Assembly (NCBI GenBank): GCA_028822155.1
Contig: JAPKEJ010000003.1
Span: forward strand, 1 to 64,000
From: Porticoccaceae bacterium
Lineage (GTDB): Bacteria; Pseudomonadota; Gammaproteobacteria; Pseudomonadales; Porticoccaceae
Direction of reading: 5' to 3'
DNA: 64,000 bases
Shown here: piece after piece, positions 36,638-44,725 of the stretch
How positions within the stretch are numbered: the stretch's first letter is position 1
How the letters are laid out: each line of letters opens with the position of its first letter
Notes under the pieces: generated by a model
Databases searched by the model: none
Seen by the model: the letters and a program-made list of their open reading frames with translations, nothing else
What the model was told of the DNA's origin: nothing
Translations under genes and position numbers: made by a program

Positions 36638-37441
36638 TTAGACCGCAGCGCGAGCCTTAGTCAATGCATCAGCCGTTGGCTTATCCATTGGCTCAATTGC
36701 CCACTGAATGCCGCGTCTTAGTAGCTGGTAAAACACCGGCAAGTCCCATGAGCCGCGATCCATAGTAGGCCAGTAGTCGAGCATAGGTTGCATGTCATGA
36801 TGATGACGACAGTGGCCCAGTGTTAGATACAGTACCTCGCCTTCACCAACCTTATGGGTATAAAAAACCGGGTGACGAGCATGCTCCCATTCGTCTTCTT
36901 CAAACCCTTCAGCCTTGCCGCCGTATTCTGTGTCTAATAGTACATGCAGGTCGCCATAAGTCTTCATTAGGTACAGTTCATCATCAGATTCAAAGGGCTC
37001 AATACCCCGCACTAGTGGATGATCTGGGTCAGCAATTGATACCTTATAAGGAGCAATAGGAGGATGAGAGCGGAACATGGATCCGAGTGTCTCTACAAAT
37101 AGGGGAGCCCAATCCGGGGTGCCATAAAGCCCACTCGACATTAAGCGGATGATAGAATTCGTACCGTGGAGCGCATACCATCGGCCGCCTTTTTCGACCC
37201 AGGCTTTAAGTGCTTCCTGCGCCCCGAGAGAGGGCACAACATTACAGGTATAGCTGACAATGAAGTCTGCTTCTTCGATAGCTTGCAGATTCTCATAATC
37301 TTCAAAAACTCGGACCCTAAAACGATCATCTTCTGATAGTAATTTCAATAATTCTAATCGAGCATAGTCTATATCGTGCCAGACGCCTCCAGCGATTAGT
37401 AAACAATTTATTCTGCCTGCGCGATTATCGTGAATACTCAT
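36638..37441 (-). CDS. ThuA domain protein
   Basis: A 267-residue protein of the ThuA (trehalose-utilisation-like, class I glutamine-amidotransferase fold) family. It shows the N-terminal 'INCLLIAGGVWHDIDYARLELLKLL', 'DYENLQAIEEADFIVSYTC', 'WVEKGGRWYALHGTN' and, near the C-terminus, 'GEGEVLYLTLGHCRHHHDMQP', typical of the fold. No enzymatic reaction is firmly known for such proteins. It directly follows Rieske gene C in a reverse operon; the pairing with a Rieske gene is repeated as a relic after Rieske gene B, which suggests an accessory role in that oxygenation step. Confidence 0.85.
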   Translation of the reverse strand: MSIHDNRAGRINCLLIAGGVWHDIDYARLELLKLLSEDDRFRVRVFEDYENLQAIEEADFIVSYTCNVVPSLGAQEALKAWVEKGGRWYALHGTNSIIRLMSSGLYGTPDWAPLFVETLGSMFRSHPPIAPYKVSIADPDHPLVRGIEPFESDDELYLMKTYGDLHVLLDTEYGGKAEGFEEDEWEHARHPVFYTHKVGEGEVLYLTLGHCRHHHDMQPMLDYWPTMDRGSWDLPVFYQLLRRGIQWAIEPMDKPTADALTKARAAV

Positions 37442-37467
37442 TGGACTATCCTATTCTTTTATTTTAA

Positions 37468-38643
37468 TTACAGTGTTGGTTTTGGTGCGCTGGGGTCTTT
37501 AGCCAAATACCATTGAACCCATTTATGGAATAGCTGGTTACCCGCTTCATTGCGGCCGAAGGTAACACTGCTATGGGCATTGGCTTCAAGGCCTTTTTGA
37601 ATGGCCAGCCCTACCTGATAGTCTTCGACATCCACAACTTCCTGGAAGAAGTCCATCATGCCTTGCAGTTCGGTATCTTCTCCGTCTGGCTTGGACGGAT
37701 GAATAAAGTTTATATAGGTGGTGTTCTGATTGGGCAGGGGGCCAGGAATAATCTGGCTAATCAGAGTAATTTCCGGAGCCACAAATAATGAGATATTAGG
37801 GAACAGTGTACGAATCCAGTCATAGCCATTGCTCTCATGCTTGTGATAATCCTCAGGTGCCACATCGGCAAGATTTTCTTTGATCGCCAAGTGGGGGAAG
37901 CAGATTAATGTATGGGGGCCGTAGGCATCAAACTGCATTACATTGGAAAAGGTGCGCTGGGCAATGGTATCTGGGTGAGCGACGGCGAAGTGGTAGCCTT
38001 CCAGATAACCATCGTAAGCCACTTTCCAGTTGGCGCCGTCGATCTTGCGCTGGCCACAGAAATGCCAGTTTTCCATACCAAGACGACTGATATCTTCCAT
38101 TACGTCACCAAGGAAGTCATCGAAGTCGACCTCGCCGTCGCCAGGCTCAAGCACGGTAAAGATCATACCGCCGCGCTCGTAGACAGGAAGCTGAGTTAAC
38201 CCGTTGGCCTGCTTGTCGAAGTCACCAAATTTATCCTGATCTGCAACGCCGCGCAGCACACCATCATTGCTATACATCCAGCCATGGTATGGGCAGGTAA
38301 AGCGTGACTTGTTGCCACAGGGCTCTGTTGCCACTGTCATGGCTCGGTGAGAGCAGACATTGAGCATCACCCGTGCAGTGCCGTCTTTCAGGCGCGTAAT
38401 AAGCAGTGGCTTATCCAGAAATTGAAATGTCTTATAGTCACCGGGGTTCGGCAGTTCCTGAGTCAGTGCAACAAATACAGGGACCTTTTTAAAAATTAGG
38501 TCCATTTCCTGCTGCCACTGATCGGGATCCGTATAGGTTTTGGTTGGTACGGTTAATGTTTGTGCGGCCTGATCGGTGGTGTTGTTATCAACATCATCAA
38601 TAATGCGGGCAACAATGCGGTTATAGTTTTCTGCAATAGTCAT
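37468..38643 (-). CDS. Rieske non-heme iron oxygenase alpha subunit (C)
   Basis: A 391-residue Rieske oxygenase. Cluster ligands are Cys97, His99, Cys117 and His120 ('CSHRA', 'CPYH'); iron ligands His218 and His223 ('LEGYHFAVAH') with the bridging Asp211. It is shorter than A, B and D and has a distinct C-terminal part. It belongs to a five-gene reverse operon (SnoaL, SRPBCC, ABM, Rieske, ThuA) whose small proteins are of types often linked to cyclic or polyketide-like substrates. Substrate and electron donor are unknown. Confidence 0.92.
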   Translation of the reverse strand: MTIAENYNRIVARIIDDVDNNTTDQAAQTLTVPTKTYTDPDQWQQEMDLIFKKVPVFVALTQELPNPGDYKTFQFLDKPLLITRLKDGTARVMLNVCSHRAMTVATEPCGNKSRFTCPYHGWMYSNDGVLRGVADQDKFGDFDKQANGLTQLPVYERGGMIFTVLEPGDGEVDFDDFLGDVMEDISRLGMENWHFCGQRKIDGANWKVAYDGYLEGYHFAVAHPDTIAQRTFSNVMQFDAYGPHTLICFPHLAIKENLADVAPEDYHKHESNGYDWIRTLFPNISLFVAPEITLISQIIPGPLPNQNTTYINFIHPSKPDGEDTELQGMMDFFQEVVDVEDYQVGLAIQKGLEANAHSSVTFGRNEAGNQLFHKWVQWYLAKDPSAPKPTL

Positions 38644-38671
38644 ATTTAGTCTTCCTCACCTGATTCAGGGT

Positions 38672-38986
38672 TTAACTCTCTGGCAGTACCAGCGGGCCAG
38701 CAGCTGATACATCATATTTAACAATATCCATTCCGGTAATCTCGACCGTGCCGCAGAAGGTCAAAAACTCAACAATATGGGGCATAGCCAGGTGCGCCAT
38801 CAGGGCATCTTCATCTTTCCAATGCTCTGAGATCCAGATAACATTGCTATCATTCACATCCACGGCGATGGCATAGCGCAAACAGCCAGGTTCGGCATGG
38901 GTTTTGGTAATTATTTTTTGCGCAGCGGCAACATAGGTAGCAGCGTCTTTAGGAGCTAGTTCAATTTTTGCGGAGATAGCTAACAT
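38672..38986 (-). CDS. ABM domain protein (antibiotic biosynthesis monooxygenase-like)
   Basis: A 104-residue single-domain protein of the dimeric alpha/beta-barrel ABM family: 'KTHAEPGCLRYAIAVD' and 'ISEHWKDEDALMAHLAMPHI' are the two typical segments. Members include cofactor-free quinone-forming monooxygenases and heme-degrading enzymes, but many are uncharacterised. It lies between the SRPBCC gene and Rieske gene C, and a second ABM gene occurs in a similar SnoaL-containing operon at 42753. Confidence 0.82.
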   Translation of the reverse strand: MLAISAKIELAPKDAATYVAAAQKIITKTHAEPGCLRYAIAVDVNDSNVIWISEHWKDEDALMAHLAMPHIVEFLTFCGTVEITGMDIVKYDVSAAGPLVLPES

Positions 38987-39054
38987 AGTTGAATCCCTGA
39001 TAATGTAACGTTAATGTAGGTGCCGATGGTGCATTTATGGTTGTCCAGCCCGGT

Positions 39055-39501
39055 TTATTCTGTTGACTCAGCTATGCCATCAAAACCTATATACATAAGC
39101 CCGTAGGCGCCAAGTAAAAATTCTTTAGCCTCGTCCTCACGGCCTTCTTCCGCCATAAATTCCGAGTCGTAAGTGAGTCGGCATCCTCCATTATTCAGTT
39201 CAGTCAGCTGGCCTCTTGCCTGATAGTACAAAAGTCCCGCGGGCCGGTCACCGATAATGGAGAGCTTGATAATGTAGTTTTCCAGATCTAGAGAGTCCAG
39301 ACGTTCACTGACTGGGTCTTCAAAGCCGACATTGTACATGTGGCGAATCATGCCAGCGCCACTACCCTCTATGTCGATACGTTCGATTTCAACAGGAGCA
39401 TTTTTTGGCCACCAGGCTTCAATATTGCCAAAGTCAATTAGCAGGCCCCAGATTATTTCTCTGGGTGCGCCAATATCATGATAGGAATGCAGCTGAACCA
39501 T
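39055..39501 (-). CDS. SRPBCC (START/polyketide-cyclase-like) family protein
   Basis: A 148-residue protein of the SRPBCC helix-grip fold: N-terminal 'IGAPREIIWGLLIDFGNIEAWWP' and 'GCRLTYDSEFMAEEG' followed by a long C-terminal helix. The fold has a deep hydrophobic ligand pocket; members cyclise, hydrate or just bind hydrophobic molecules. No catalytic residues can be assigned. Second gene of the reverse operon ending with the ThuA gene. Confidence 0.75.
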   Translation of the reverse strand: MVQLHSYHDIGAPREIIWGLLIDFGNIEAWWPKNAPVEIERIDIEGSGAGMIRHMYNVGFEDPVSERLDSLDLENYIIKLSIIGDRPAGLLYYQARGQLTELNNGGCRLTYDSEFMAEEGREDEAKEFLLGAYGLMYIGFDGIAESTE

Positions 39502-39526
39502 TTTGATTTGCTCGCTAATTACTATT

Positions 39527-39967
39527 TTATCCGTTGAGGCCTATATCACCCGATGCATGCTGTGATGTCAATGTGCGGCGCGCAATGCGCCAGCCATCGG
39601 CGGTGCGAACCAGCTCATCGCTGTACTCGCCCCAAACTGTAAAGGTTTCAGCGGCGTAATCGCCGAGCCCAACATGTAGTGCGGATAAATAGCAGGTCGC
39701 TGTCGCTGTCTCGCCACTCACCATAATATTGATATTACCTAGCAGATGCTGTGTCACGGAACATTGCGTGAGCACACTGGCAATCAGGTCGGCGATAGCC
39801 TGACGGCCTTCAAAGACACCGATACCGATAAAGTTAGCCACTGCATCATCAGTAAATACGCCTTCCAGAGCGGCCCATTGTTGCTTGTCGATCGCCGAAG
39901 CATAAAGATTGATCACCTGTTGAATTTCCAGATGGTCGGCAAAGTTTTGTGGTTCTGTAGCTGCCAT
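39527..39967 (-). CDS. SnoaL-like (NTF2 fold) protein 1
   Basis: A 146-residue NTF2-fold protein of the SnoaL_4 type: 'LEIQQVINLYASAIDKQQWAALEGVFTDDAVANF' split over the first helices and strand, and 'TVWGEYSDELVRTADGWRIARRTL' at the end. The fold includes ketosteroid isomerase, scytalone dehydratase and polyketide cyclases, so an isomerase, dehydratase or ligand-binding role is plausible. GGAGG sits 5 bp before the ATG at 39967, which decides the start against the ATG at 39979 (that ATG overlaps the GGAGG). First gene of its operon. Confidence 0.8.
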   Translation of the reverse strand: MAATEPQNFADHLEIQQVINLYASAIDKQQWAALEGVFTDDAVANFIGIGVFEGRQAIADLIASVLTQCSVTQHLLGNINIMVSGETATATCYLSALHVGLGDYAAETFTVWGEYSDELVRTADGWRIARRTLTSQHASGDIGLNG

Positions 39968-40103
39968 TGCGGCCTCCATTATGAAAATAATGCCGACCTG
40001 ACTCCGAGGGGAACTCGCGCTTGGTAACGGCTGACTATACGTCGCTATTTACTGCAACTTGTGGCACTAATAGTACTTTGGCATCTACAGTCCGTCAATA
40101 AAA

Positions 40104-40121
40104 ACCATCACACATGTTTGT
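40104..40121. promoter_or_regulatory. Operator-like repeat in divergent SnoaL1/MDR2 region
   Basis: ACCATC-ACACAT-GTTTGT matches ACAAAC-N6-GTTTGT at 10 of 12 positions, with one perfect half. It is in the 250-bp gap between two divergent units (39967 and 40216). No convincing -10 box was placed relative to it. Confidence 0.25.
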
Positions 40122-40215
40122 TATTTACCTGCAAGATTAGCTGAGGTACCATGGATAAATACGGAGCAGTTTTATAGGCGGCCCGGATTAAAATAATAAC
40201 ATTGGATTTAAGCAT

Positions 40216-41232
40216 ATGACCCAGATGAACACTCGTGTATTGCTCGCTCGCAGGCCCATAGAGCAATTGGTAGCAGCTGATTTTGCAGTTGATACGCAAC
40301 CTGTTGAAAGCTTGCAGGAGGGTCAATTTTTGATCGAAAACCTCTACCTATCGCTGGATGCAGGTTTTCGCCAGTGGATGAATGAGGGTTCGGGTGATAA
40401 TTATTTGGCATCGATGCCTCTGGGCGAGCCGGTGCAGAGCATTGTTATGGGCACGGTTGTTGACTCTCTCAATCCGGAATACCCCGTCGGTAGTGTTGTG
40501 ATGGGACGAACCTCCTGGGAGCAATACAGTATTGCCGACGGTTCTGATTTGATGAGCATTCTTGAGCCGGATCCGGGTGTTGAACTGCATGAGTATCTCT
40601 GCAGTCTGGGGCCCTCTGGTATGACAGCCTATTTTGGCATTATGGATATCGGCCAGCCCAAGCAGGGTGACCTGTTTGTGATTAATGCCGCGGCTGGTGG
40701 CATTGGCTGTATTGCTGGGCAGATCGCCAAGGCAGAAGGTTGCAGCACTGTGGGTATTGCTGGCGGAACTGACAAGTGCCAGTGGCTTCAGGATACGCTG
40801 GGCTACGATCAGGTTATTGATTATAAATCCGCTGAACCCTTTGATCAGCAGTTACAAAAAGTGGCCCCGGAAGGTATGGATATTGTCTATGATAATGTCG
40901 GTGGCCCAATGCTCAGCAGTATGCTGGGTCAACTGGCGGAAAATTCCCGAATTATTCTCTGTGGTGCGGTCTCTCAGTACGAGAGAGAGGGCGGCCATGA
41001 ATCTGTTGGCAATATGTGGGAGTTGATCACCAAGCGAGCAAGAGCCGAAGGCTTTATGTTCTCTGACCATGTGGACCGCTACCCGGAAGCCATTAATTAT
41101 ATTACTGGTATGCTTAGATCTGGTGCACTGGTCAGCCCGGTGAACTGGTCGGAGGGTATCGAATCTACTGGCCAGGCCTTTATCGATATGTTGGCCGGCA
41201 AGAATCTTGGAAAGTGTTTGATTAAGTTGTAG
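40216..41232 (+). CDS. NADP-dependent MDR oxidoreductase, CurA/PTGR-like (MDR 2)
   Basis: A 338-residue reductase of the same family as MDR 1: 'LYLSLDAGFRQWMNEGS', nucleotide-binding 'NAAAGGIGCIAGQIAKAEGC', 'GIAGGTDKCQWLQ' and 'DIVYDNVGGPMLSSML'. The dinucleotide loop is slightly altered (AAAGGIG for AAAGAVG). Expected to reduce the C=C of an enone or enal with NADPH. Single-gene unit with its own terminator; divergent from the SnoaL/Rieske C operon. Confidence 0.87.
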   Translation: MTQMNTRVLLARRPIEQLVAADFAVDTQPVESLQEGQFLIENLYLSLDAGFRQWMNEGSGDNYLASMPLGEPVQSIVMGTVVDSLNPEYPVGSVVMGRTSWEQYSIADGSDLMSILEPDPGVELHEYLCSLGPSGMTAYFGIMDIGQPKQGDLFVINAAAGGIGCIAGQIAKAEGCSTVGIAGGTDKCQWLQDTLGYDQVIDYKSAEPFDQQLQKVAPEGMDIVYDNVGGPMLSSMLGQLAENSRIILCGAVSQYEREGGHESVGNMWELITKRARAEGFMFSDHVDRYPEAINYITGMLRSGALVSPVNWSEGIESTGQAFIDMLAGKNLGKCLIKL

Positions 41233-41273
41233 TACCAAATGAGAAATTCCCCCGGATTCCTCTGCATACTTTA

Positions 41274-41306
41274 AAGCTCTTCATATTCTGTATGGAGGGC
41301 TTTTTT
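41274..41306 (+). terminator. Rho-independent terminator after MDR 2
   Basis: AAGCTCTTCATA pairs with TATGGAGGGCTT (12 bp including two G-U pairs) around a 5-nt loop and is followed by a T-run at 41301-41306. Confidence 0.8.
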
Positions 41307-41322
41307 GTGGTAGGGTCTTGGT

Positions 41323-41382
41323 TAAAGAGCCTTGCATTAAAGAGCCTTGCATTAAAGAGTCCTGCATTAGCGAGCCTTCAAA
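41323..41382 (+). repeat. 15-bp tandem repeat, about four decaying copies
   Basis: The unit TAAAGAGCCTTGCAT occurs perfectly twice (41323-41337, 41338-41352), once with two changes (41353-41367) and as a worn fourth copy (41368-41382). It lies between the MDR 2 terminator and the hydrolase start, just upstream of the ribosome binding site. It may be a slippage-prone spacer or carry repeated protein sites. Confidence 0.8.
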
Positions 41383-41400
41383 AAAGAGGGGGATAAAAAC

Positions 41401-42342
41401 ATGCCATTAGAATCCGTAACCGCCGAAATTTTGGCCCTGATGGCCGAATCTGGCGCCCCAGCGTTTAATGAACTGCCGGTGACTGAGGGTCGTGCAATTT
41501 ATACCGAGTCCCAATCTGTGCCACCTACGGTTGAGGTGTACAGTGTTGAGGATGCTGTTGTGGATGGCCCCGTCGGAGGGATTCCCGTGCGTATTTACCG
41601 ACCCCATGCCGAGCCAGCGCCAGTGCATATGCATTTACATGGCGGTGGCTGGGTATTAGGCAATCTTGTTACCCATGATGCCGACTGCCGCGAGATCTGT
41701 GTTGCCGCTGATTGCATTGTTGTGGCTGTAGATTATCGTCTTGCGCCAGAACATCCTTTCCCCGCAGCACCTGAAGACTGTTATGCAGTGGCTTGCTGGG
41801 CCTCAGCCCTAGATACGGAGTTGGGGGGCAAACCTGGTCCTATAAGTATTGGTGGTGATTCGGCTGGTGGCAATTTGGCGGCGGTAGTGGCGATGATGGC
41901 GCGGGACCGCAATGGGCCTGAATTTGCTCTGCAACTGCTGCTCTATCCGATTACCGAACCCAGCATGAATAGTGTTTCTTACCAAGAGAATGCTGAGGGG
42001 TATCTATTAACGAAAACTATGATGACCTGGTTTTGGGATCATTACTGCCCAGATATTGAGCAGCGCAATAACCCATTGGTCAGCCCATTATTGGCATCAG
42101 ATCTATCTGGCTTACCGCCAGCGCTGGTGATCACCGCTGAATTTGATCCGCTTAGAGATGAGGGCGAAGCTTATGCCGAGCGCATGCAAGCTGCGGGAGT
42201 TGAGGTTGAATTGCGCCGCTTTGATGGCCTTATTCATGCATTCTTCTCTATGGCTGGCGTAATTGGAGCTGCCCGTGAGGGCGTGAACTTAGTGGGTAGT
42301 GCATTGCGCAGGGCCCATGGTCTTGATGAGCCCCAACAATAG
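41401..42342 (+). CDS. Alpha/beta hydrolase, hormone-sensitive-lipase (GDXG) family
   Basis: A 313-residue esterase. The oxyanion-hole motif 'HLHGGGWVLGN' lies near residues 77-87, the nucleophile Ser in 'GGDSAGGNLA' near residue 158, the acidic residue in 'EFDPLRDEG' and the His in 'LIHAFFSM' near the C-terminus. This is the typical HSL-family catalytic set for short-chain acyl esters or lactones. GGGG precedes the ATG. It may hydrolyse an ester or a lactone produced by oxygenation; this is inferred from the neighbourhood. It converges with the SnoaL/ABM operon, 3 bp apart. Confidence 0.88.
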   Translation: MPLESVTAEILALMAESGAPAFNELPVTEGRAIYTESQSVPPTVEVYSVEDAVVDGPVGGIPVRIYRPHAEPAPVHMHLHGGGWVLGNLVTHDADCREICVAADCIVVAVDYRLAPEHPFPAAPEDCYAVACWASALDTELGGKPGPISIGGDSAGGNLAAVVAMMARDRNGPEFALQLLLYPITEPSMNSVSYQENAEGYLLTKTMMTWFWDHYCPDIEQRNNPLVSPLLASDLSGLPPALVITAEFDPLRDEGEAYAERMQAAGVEVELRRFDGLIHAFFSMAGVIGAAREGVNLVGSALRRAHGLDEPQQ

Positions 42343-42345
42343 TTT

Positions 42346-42750
42346 CTAGACAGGCATTAATGGCAACCCGCGCAGGGACTTTATTTTCCACGCTAAGTTG
42401 ATACGCTCATATTCCAGTAAGTACTGAACATAAAATTCTACCCGATCTCCCTCGACGGGCAAACCGATACCCATCACATGAGTCTGTGCGGAGGCCCTGT
42501 CTTGCTCCAGAGAATTCACCATAAAGTTCGCAGCGTAATGGGCACTGTTGGCCATGCCGACAAATACGTCATTGAAAAATTCTCGCAGGGCGGGCTTCCC
42601 TTGAACGCTGGGATAACCAAGGTCGGTCATATCAAAAACCCCATCATCCGTAAAGCAACTGAGCAACAGCTCAATGTCAGTCATCCTGTCTAATGCCGTG
42701 AGATAGGTGCTCAGCCGGTCTTGGAGAGCCTGGCGGTCTTCGACGATCAT
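42346..42750 (-). CDS. SnoaL-like (NTF2 fold) protein 2
   Basis: A 134-residue NTF2-fold protein: 'DRLSTYLTALDRMTDIELLLSCFTDDGVFDM' over the first helices and a C-terminal 'LLEYERINLAWKIKSLRGL'. It has no recognisable catalytic set. Last gene of the three-gene SnoaL-ABM-SnoaL operon, 2 bp after the ABM gene. Confidence 0.75.
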   Translation of the reverse strand: MIVEDRQALQDRLSTYLTALDRMTDIELLLSCFTDDGVFDMTDLGYPSVQGKPALREFFNDVFVGMANSAHYAANFMVNSLEQDRASAQTHVMGIGLPVEGDRVEFYVQYLLEYERINLAWKIKSLRGLPLMPV

Positions 42751-42752
42751 GG

Positions 42753-43097
42753 TTACCTCATAAAGAAATCAGCGCGAGGCGTGCCCGTCTCATCATAGAC
42801 TGGCTCGCTATGGTCAATACTGTATTTGAGAATATCGGTGTCGAGAATCTCGTAGTTATAAAGTATCGCCAGCATATCGCTATAAAAGTGGCTGGCCAGA
42901 TGAGCCCGCAGATGCTCCACAGACTCCCAGTTTTCATGCACATAGATGCGGCCGGGCGTCGCTGGGTCAAGACTCCAGACATAGTGGCGGCAGCCTTTTT
43001 GTAATCTGGTATCCGCCATCAGTTGAGCGGTTTCCGGCAGTACTTTTATCGCATCTTCAGGCTTGAAGTTGACGGTTCCATTAATCAGTACAGTCAT
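42753..43097 (-). CDS. ABM domain protein 2
   Basis: A 114-residue dimeric alpha/beta-barrel protein with 'RLQKGCRHYVWSLD' and 'IYVHENWESVEHLRAHLASHFY', the two signature segments of the ABM/quinol-monooxygenase family. GGAGG lies upstream of the ATG. It is a distant paralogue of the ABM protein at 38672 and, like it, has SnoaL-type genes as neighbours. Confidence 0.8.
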   Translation of the reverse strand: MTVLINGTVNFKPEDAIKVLPETAQLMADTRLQKGCRHYVWSLDPATPGRIYVHENWESVEHLRAHLASHFYSDMLAILYNYEILDTDILKYSIDHSEPVYDETGTPRADFFMR

Positions 43098-43120
43098 TGC
43101 AGTTCCTCCGGTAAACGAGA

Positions 43121-43534
43121 TTACTCACCGTACATAGAGTGGAATATACGCTCTTTAAAAAGCCACTGGCCATCGACTTTGATCAGCTGGTCATCGTATT
43201 GACCACGGGGCCGAATTTCTTCACCTTCTGATGTGGTGCCGACTTCGGCAGCGTAAGATCTCACCGTGGCGGTATTGCCATCGACTTGAATGCCACCCAC
43301 GGTAAAGGCCATAAAGATAAATGGAAACATAGACATCCCAGTCTGCCAGGCCGTGACAATATTTTCTTTGCCGCAGACATTTTCCATGCCGGGAATCACT
43401 GGAAGCTTCCAGCTGGCATCCTCCGCCCATGTTGAGGCCCACAGCGCCGTATCCCGCTGATTTACGGCGTCAGCGTAGATATCTAGTAGCTCACGGATGG
43501 CGAGACGATCTTCGATTGATCCAGAAAAAGGCAT
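43121..43534 (-). CDS. SnoaL-like (NTF2 fold) protein 3
   Basis: A 137-residue NTF2-fold protein: 'EDRLAIRELLDIYADAVNQRDTALWASTWAEDASWKLP' over the first half and 'RGQYDDQLIKVDGQWLFKERIFHSMY' at the end, a common form in aromatic, lignin-fragment and steroid catabolic clusters. It is the first gene of the reverse SnoaL-ABM-SnoaL operon, with AGGAAG 6 bp before the ATG and a TATAGT -10 box about 40 bp upstream. Confidence 0.8.
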   Translation of the reverse strand: MPFSGSIEDRLAIRELLDIYADAVNQRDTALWASTWAEDASWKLPVIPGMENVCGKENIVTAWQTGMSMFPFIFMAFTVGGIQVDGNTATVRSYAAEVGTTSEGEEIRPRGQYDDQLIKVDGQWLFKERIFHSMYGE

Positions 43535-43572
43535 AATAAGCTTCCTATTATTGAATTTATTGGGGAGAAATC

Positions 43573-43616
43573 ACTATACATGACAGCGCCTCAAAAAAAC
43601 AATCTCAGTTGATTTT
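43573..43616 (-). promoter_or_regulatory. Promoter with weak operator-like repeat (SnoaL3 operon)
   Basis: On the minus strand TATAGT (43573-43578) forms a -10 box in the context ATGTATAGT, as at 55412 and 56118. Upstream of it lies ACAATC-TCAGTT-GATTTT (43599-43616), 9 of 12 positions of the ACAAAC-N6-GTTTGT motif, at a spacing 2 bp longer than in those two promoters. Confidence 0.3.
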
Positions 43617-43710
43617 TTATTGTTAAAGGGGTACCTTAAAGCTTGAGTTTTTAAGGTCGAATCAGCACGTTATCGACATCCATCTAATTAGAATGAAAAT
43701 GGGAATAATC

Positions 43711-44721
43711 ATGTCAATCAACTACAAGCAATACTATCTCCATCAGCGCCCTGTCGGCGCTGCCACCGACAATGACGTTAAGGTTCGCAACGTCGAGGTT
43801 GATGACTTGGCTGATGGACAGATACTGATTAAAAATGAGTACTTCTCACTAGATCCAGCTATTCGTGGTTGGATGAGCGACGAGCCCAGCTATATGCCGC
43901 CGATAGACATTGGTGATGTTATTCGTAGCTCAACCGTGGGCACCGTTATCGAGAGTACCCATGAGGATTTTGCAGTGGGAGATGAGGTCTACGGCCTTAA
44001 TGGCTGGGAAGAGTACAGCCTGTCTGACGGGTACTTTATTACCAAGGTGCCGAAAGATAACCAATTCCCGCTGCACTACTATCTAAGTGCCTTTGGTGCT
44101 GTGGGTCTCACGGCTTACTTTGGTATTAAAGATGCTGCGCAGCTCAAAGCAGGGGATACATTGCTAATGAGTGCTGCCGCTGGTGCGGTGGGATCACTGG
44201 GTGGTCAGTTGGCAAAAAACATGGGCTGTCGCGTGGTTGGTCTGGCGGGTACAGATGATAAATGTCAGTGGTTGAAAGATGATCTGGGCTTTGATGCGGT
44301 GATCAATTACAAAACTGAGTCTGGTAACCTCAATGCGGCCATTGCTGCGGCTTGTCCTGAGGGCGTTGATGTCTACTTTGATAATGTGGGCGGCGAAATT
44401 CTCGATGCGGCACTACTGAATATCAATAGCAATGCGCGCATTGTTTTCTGTGGTTCTATCTCTACCTATAACGCATCAGAGCCCGTTCCCGGCCCCTATA
44501 ACTGGTGGCAGGTGTTGGCTAAAAGCGCCACAGTAAAAGGCTTCTTAATAAGCAATTACCTTGACCAGTTTGAGGCGGGTGCCAGTGCTATTGCCGAGTT
44601 GTTAACCGAAGACAAAATTCAGTTTAAGTATCAAATTGTCGATGGTTTTGACAACACATTGTCGGCCTTCCATAAGCTCTTTGATGGCAGTAACACAGGC
44701 AAATTAATGCTTAAGGTGTAG
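43711..44721 (+). CDS. NADP-dependent MDR oxidoreductase, CurA/PTGR-like (MDR 3)
   Basis: A 336-residue reductase: 'NEYFSLDPAIRGWMSDEPSYMPPI', nucleotide loop 'SAAAGAVGSLGGQLAKNMGC', 'GLAGTDDKCQWLKDDLGFDAVINYK' split across the Rossmann fold, and 'DVYFDNVGGEILDAAL'. This is the classical CurA/YncB pattern. Start taken at ATG 43711, 6 bp behind GGGA; the upstream ATG at 43693 has no ribosome site. SDR 8 follows after 4 bp, so an enone reduction and a ketone/alcohol step are probably linked. Confidence 0.88.
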   Translation: MSINYKQYYLHQRPVGAATDNDVKVRNVEVDDLADGQILIKNEYFSLDPAIRGWMSDEPSYMPPIDIGDVIRSSTVGTVIESTHEDFAVGDEVYGLNGWEEYSLSDGYFITKVPKDNQFPLHYYLSAFGAVGLTAYFGIKDAAQLKAGDTLLMSAAAGAVGSLGGQLAKNMGCRVVGLAGTDDKCQWLKDDLGFDAVINYKTESGNLNAAIAAACPEGVDVYFDNVGGEILDAALLNINSNARIVFCGSISTYNASEPVPGPYNWWQVLAKSATVKGFLISNYLDQFEAGASAIAELLTEDKIQFKYQIVDGFDNTLSAFHKLFDGSNTGKLMLKV

Positions 44722-44725
44722 GTCT

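Noticed and set aside
41323-41382. CRISPR-like array
   Set aside because: The repeats are directly adjacent, 15 bp long and without spacers; a simple tandem repeat.
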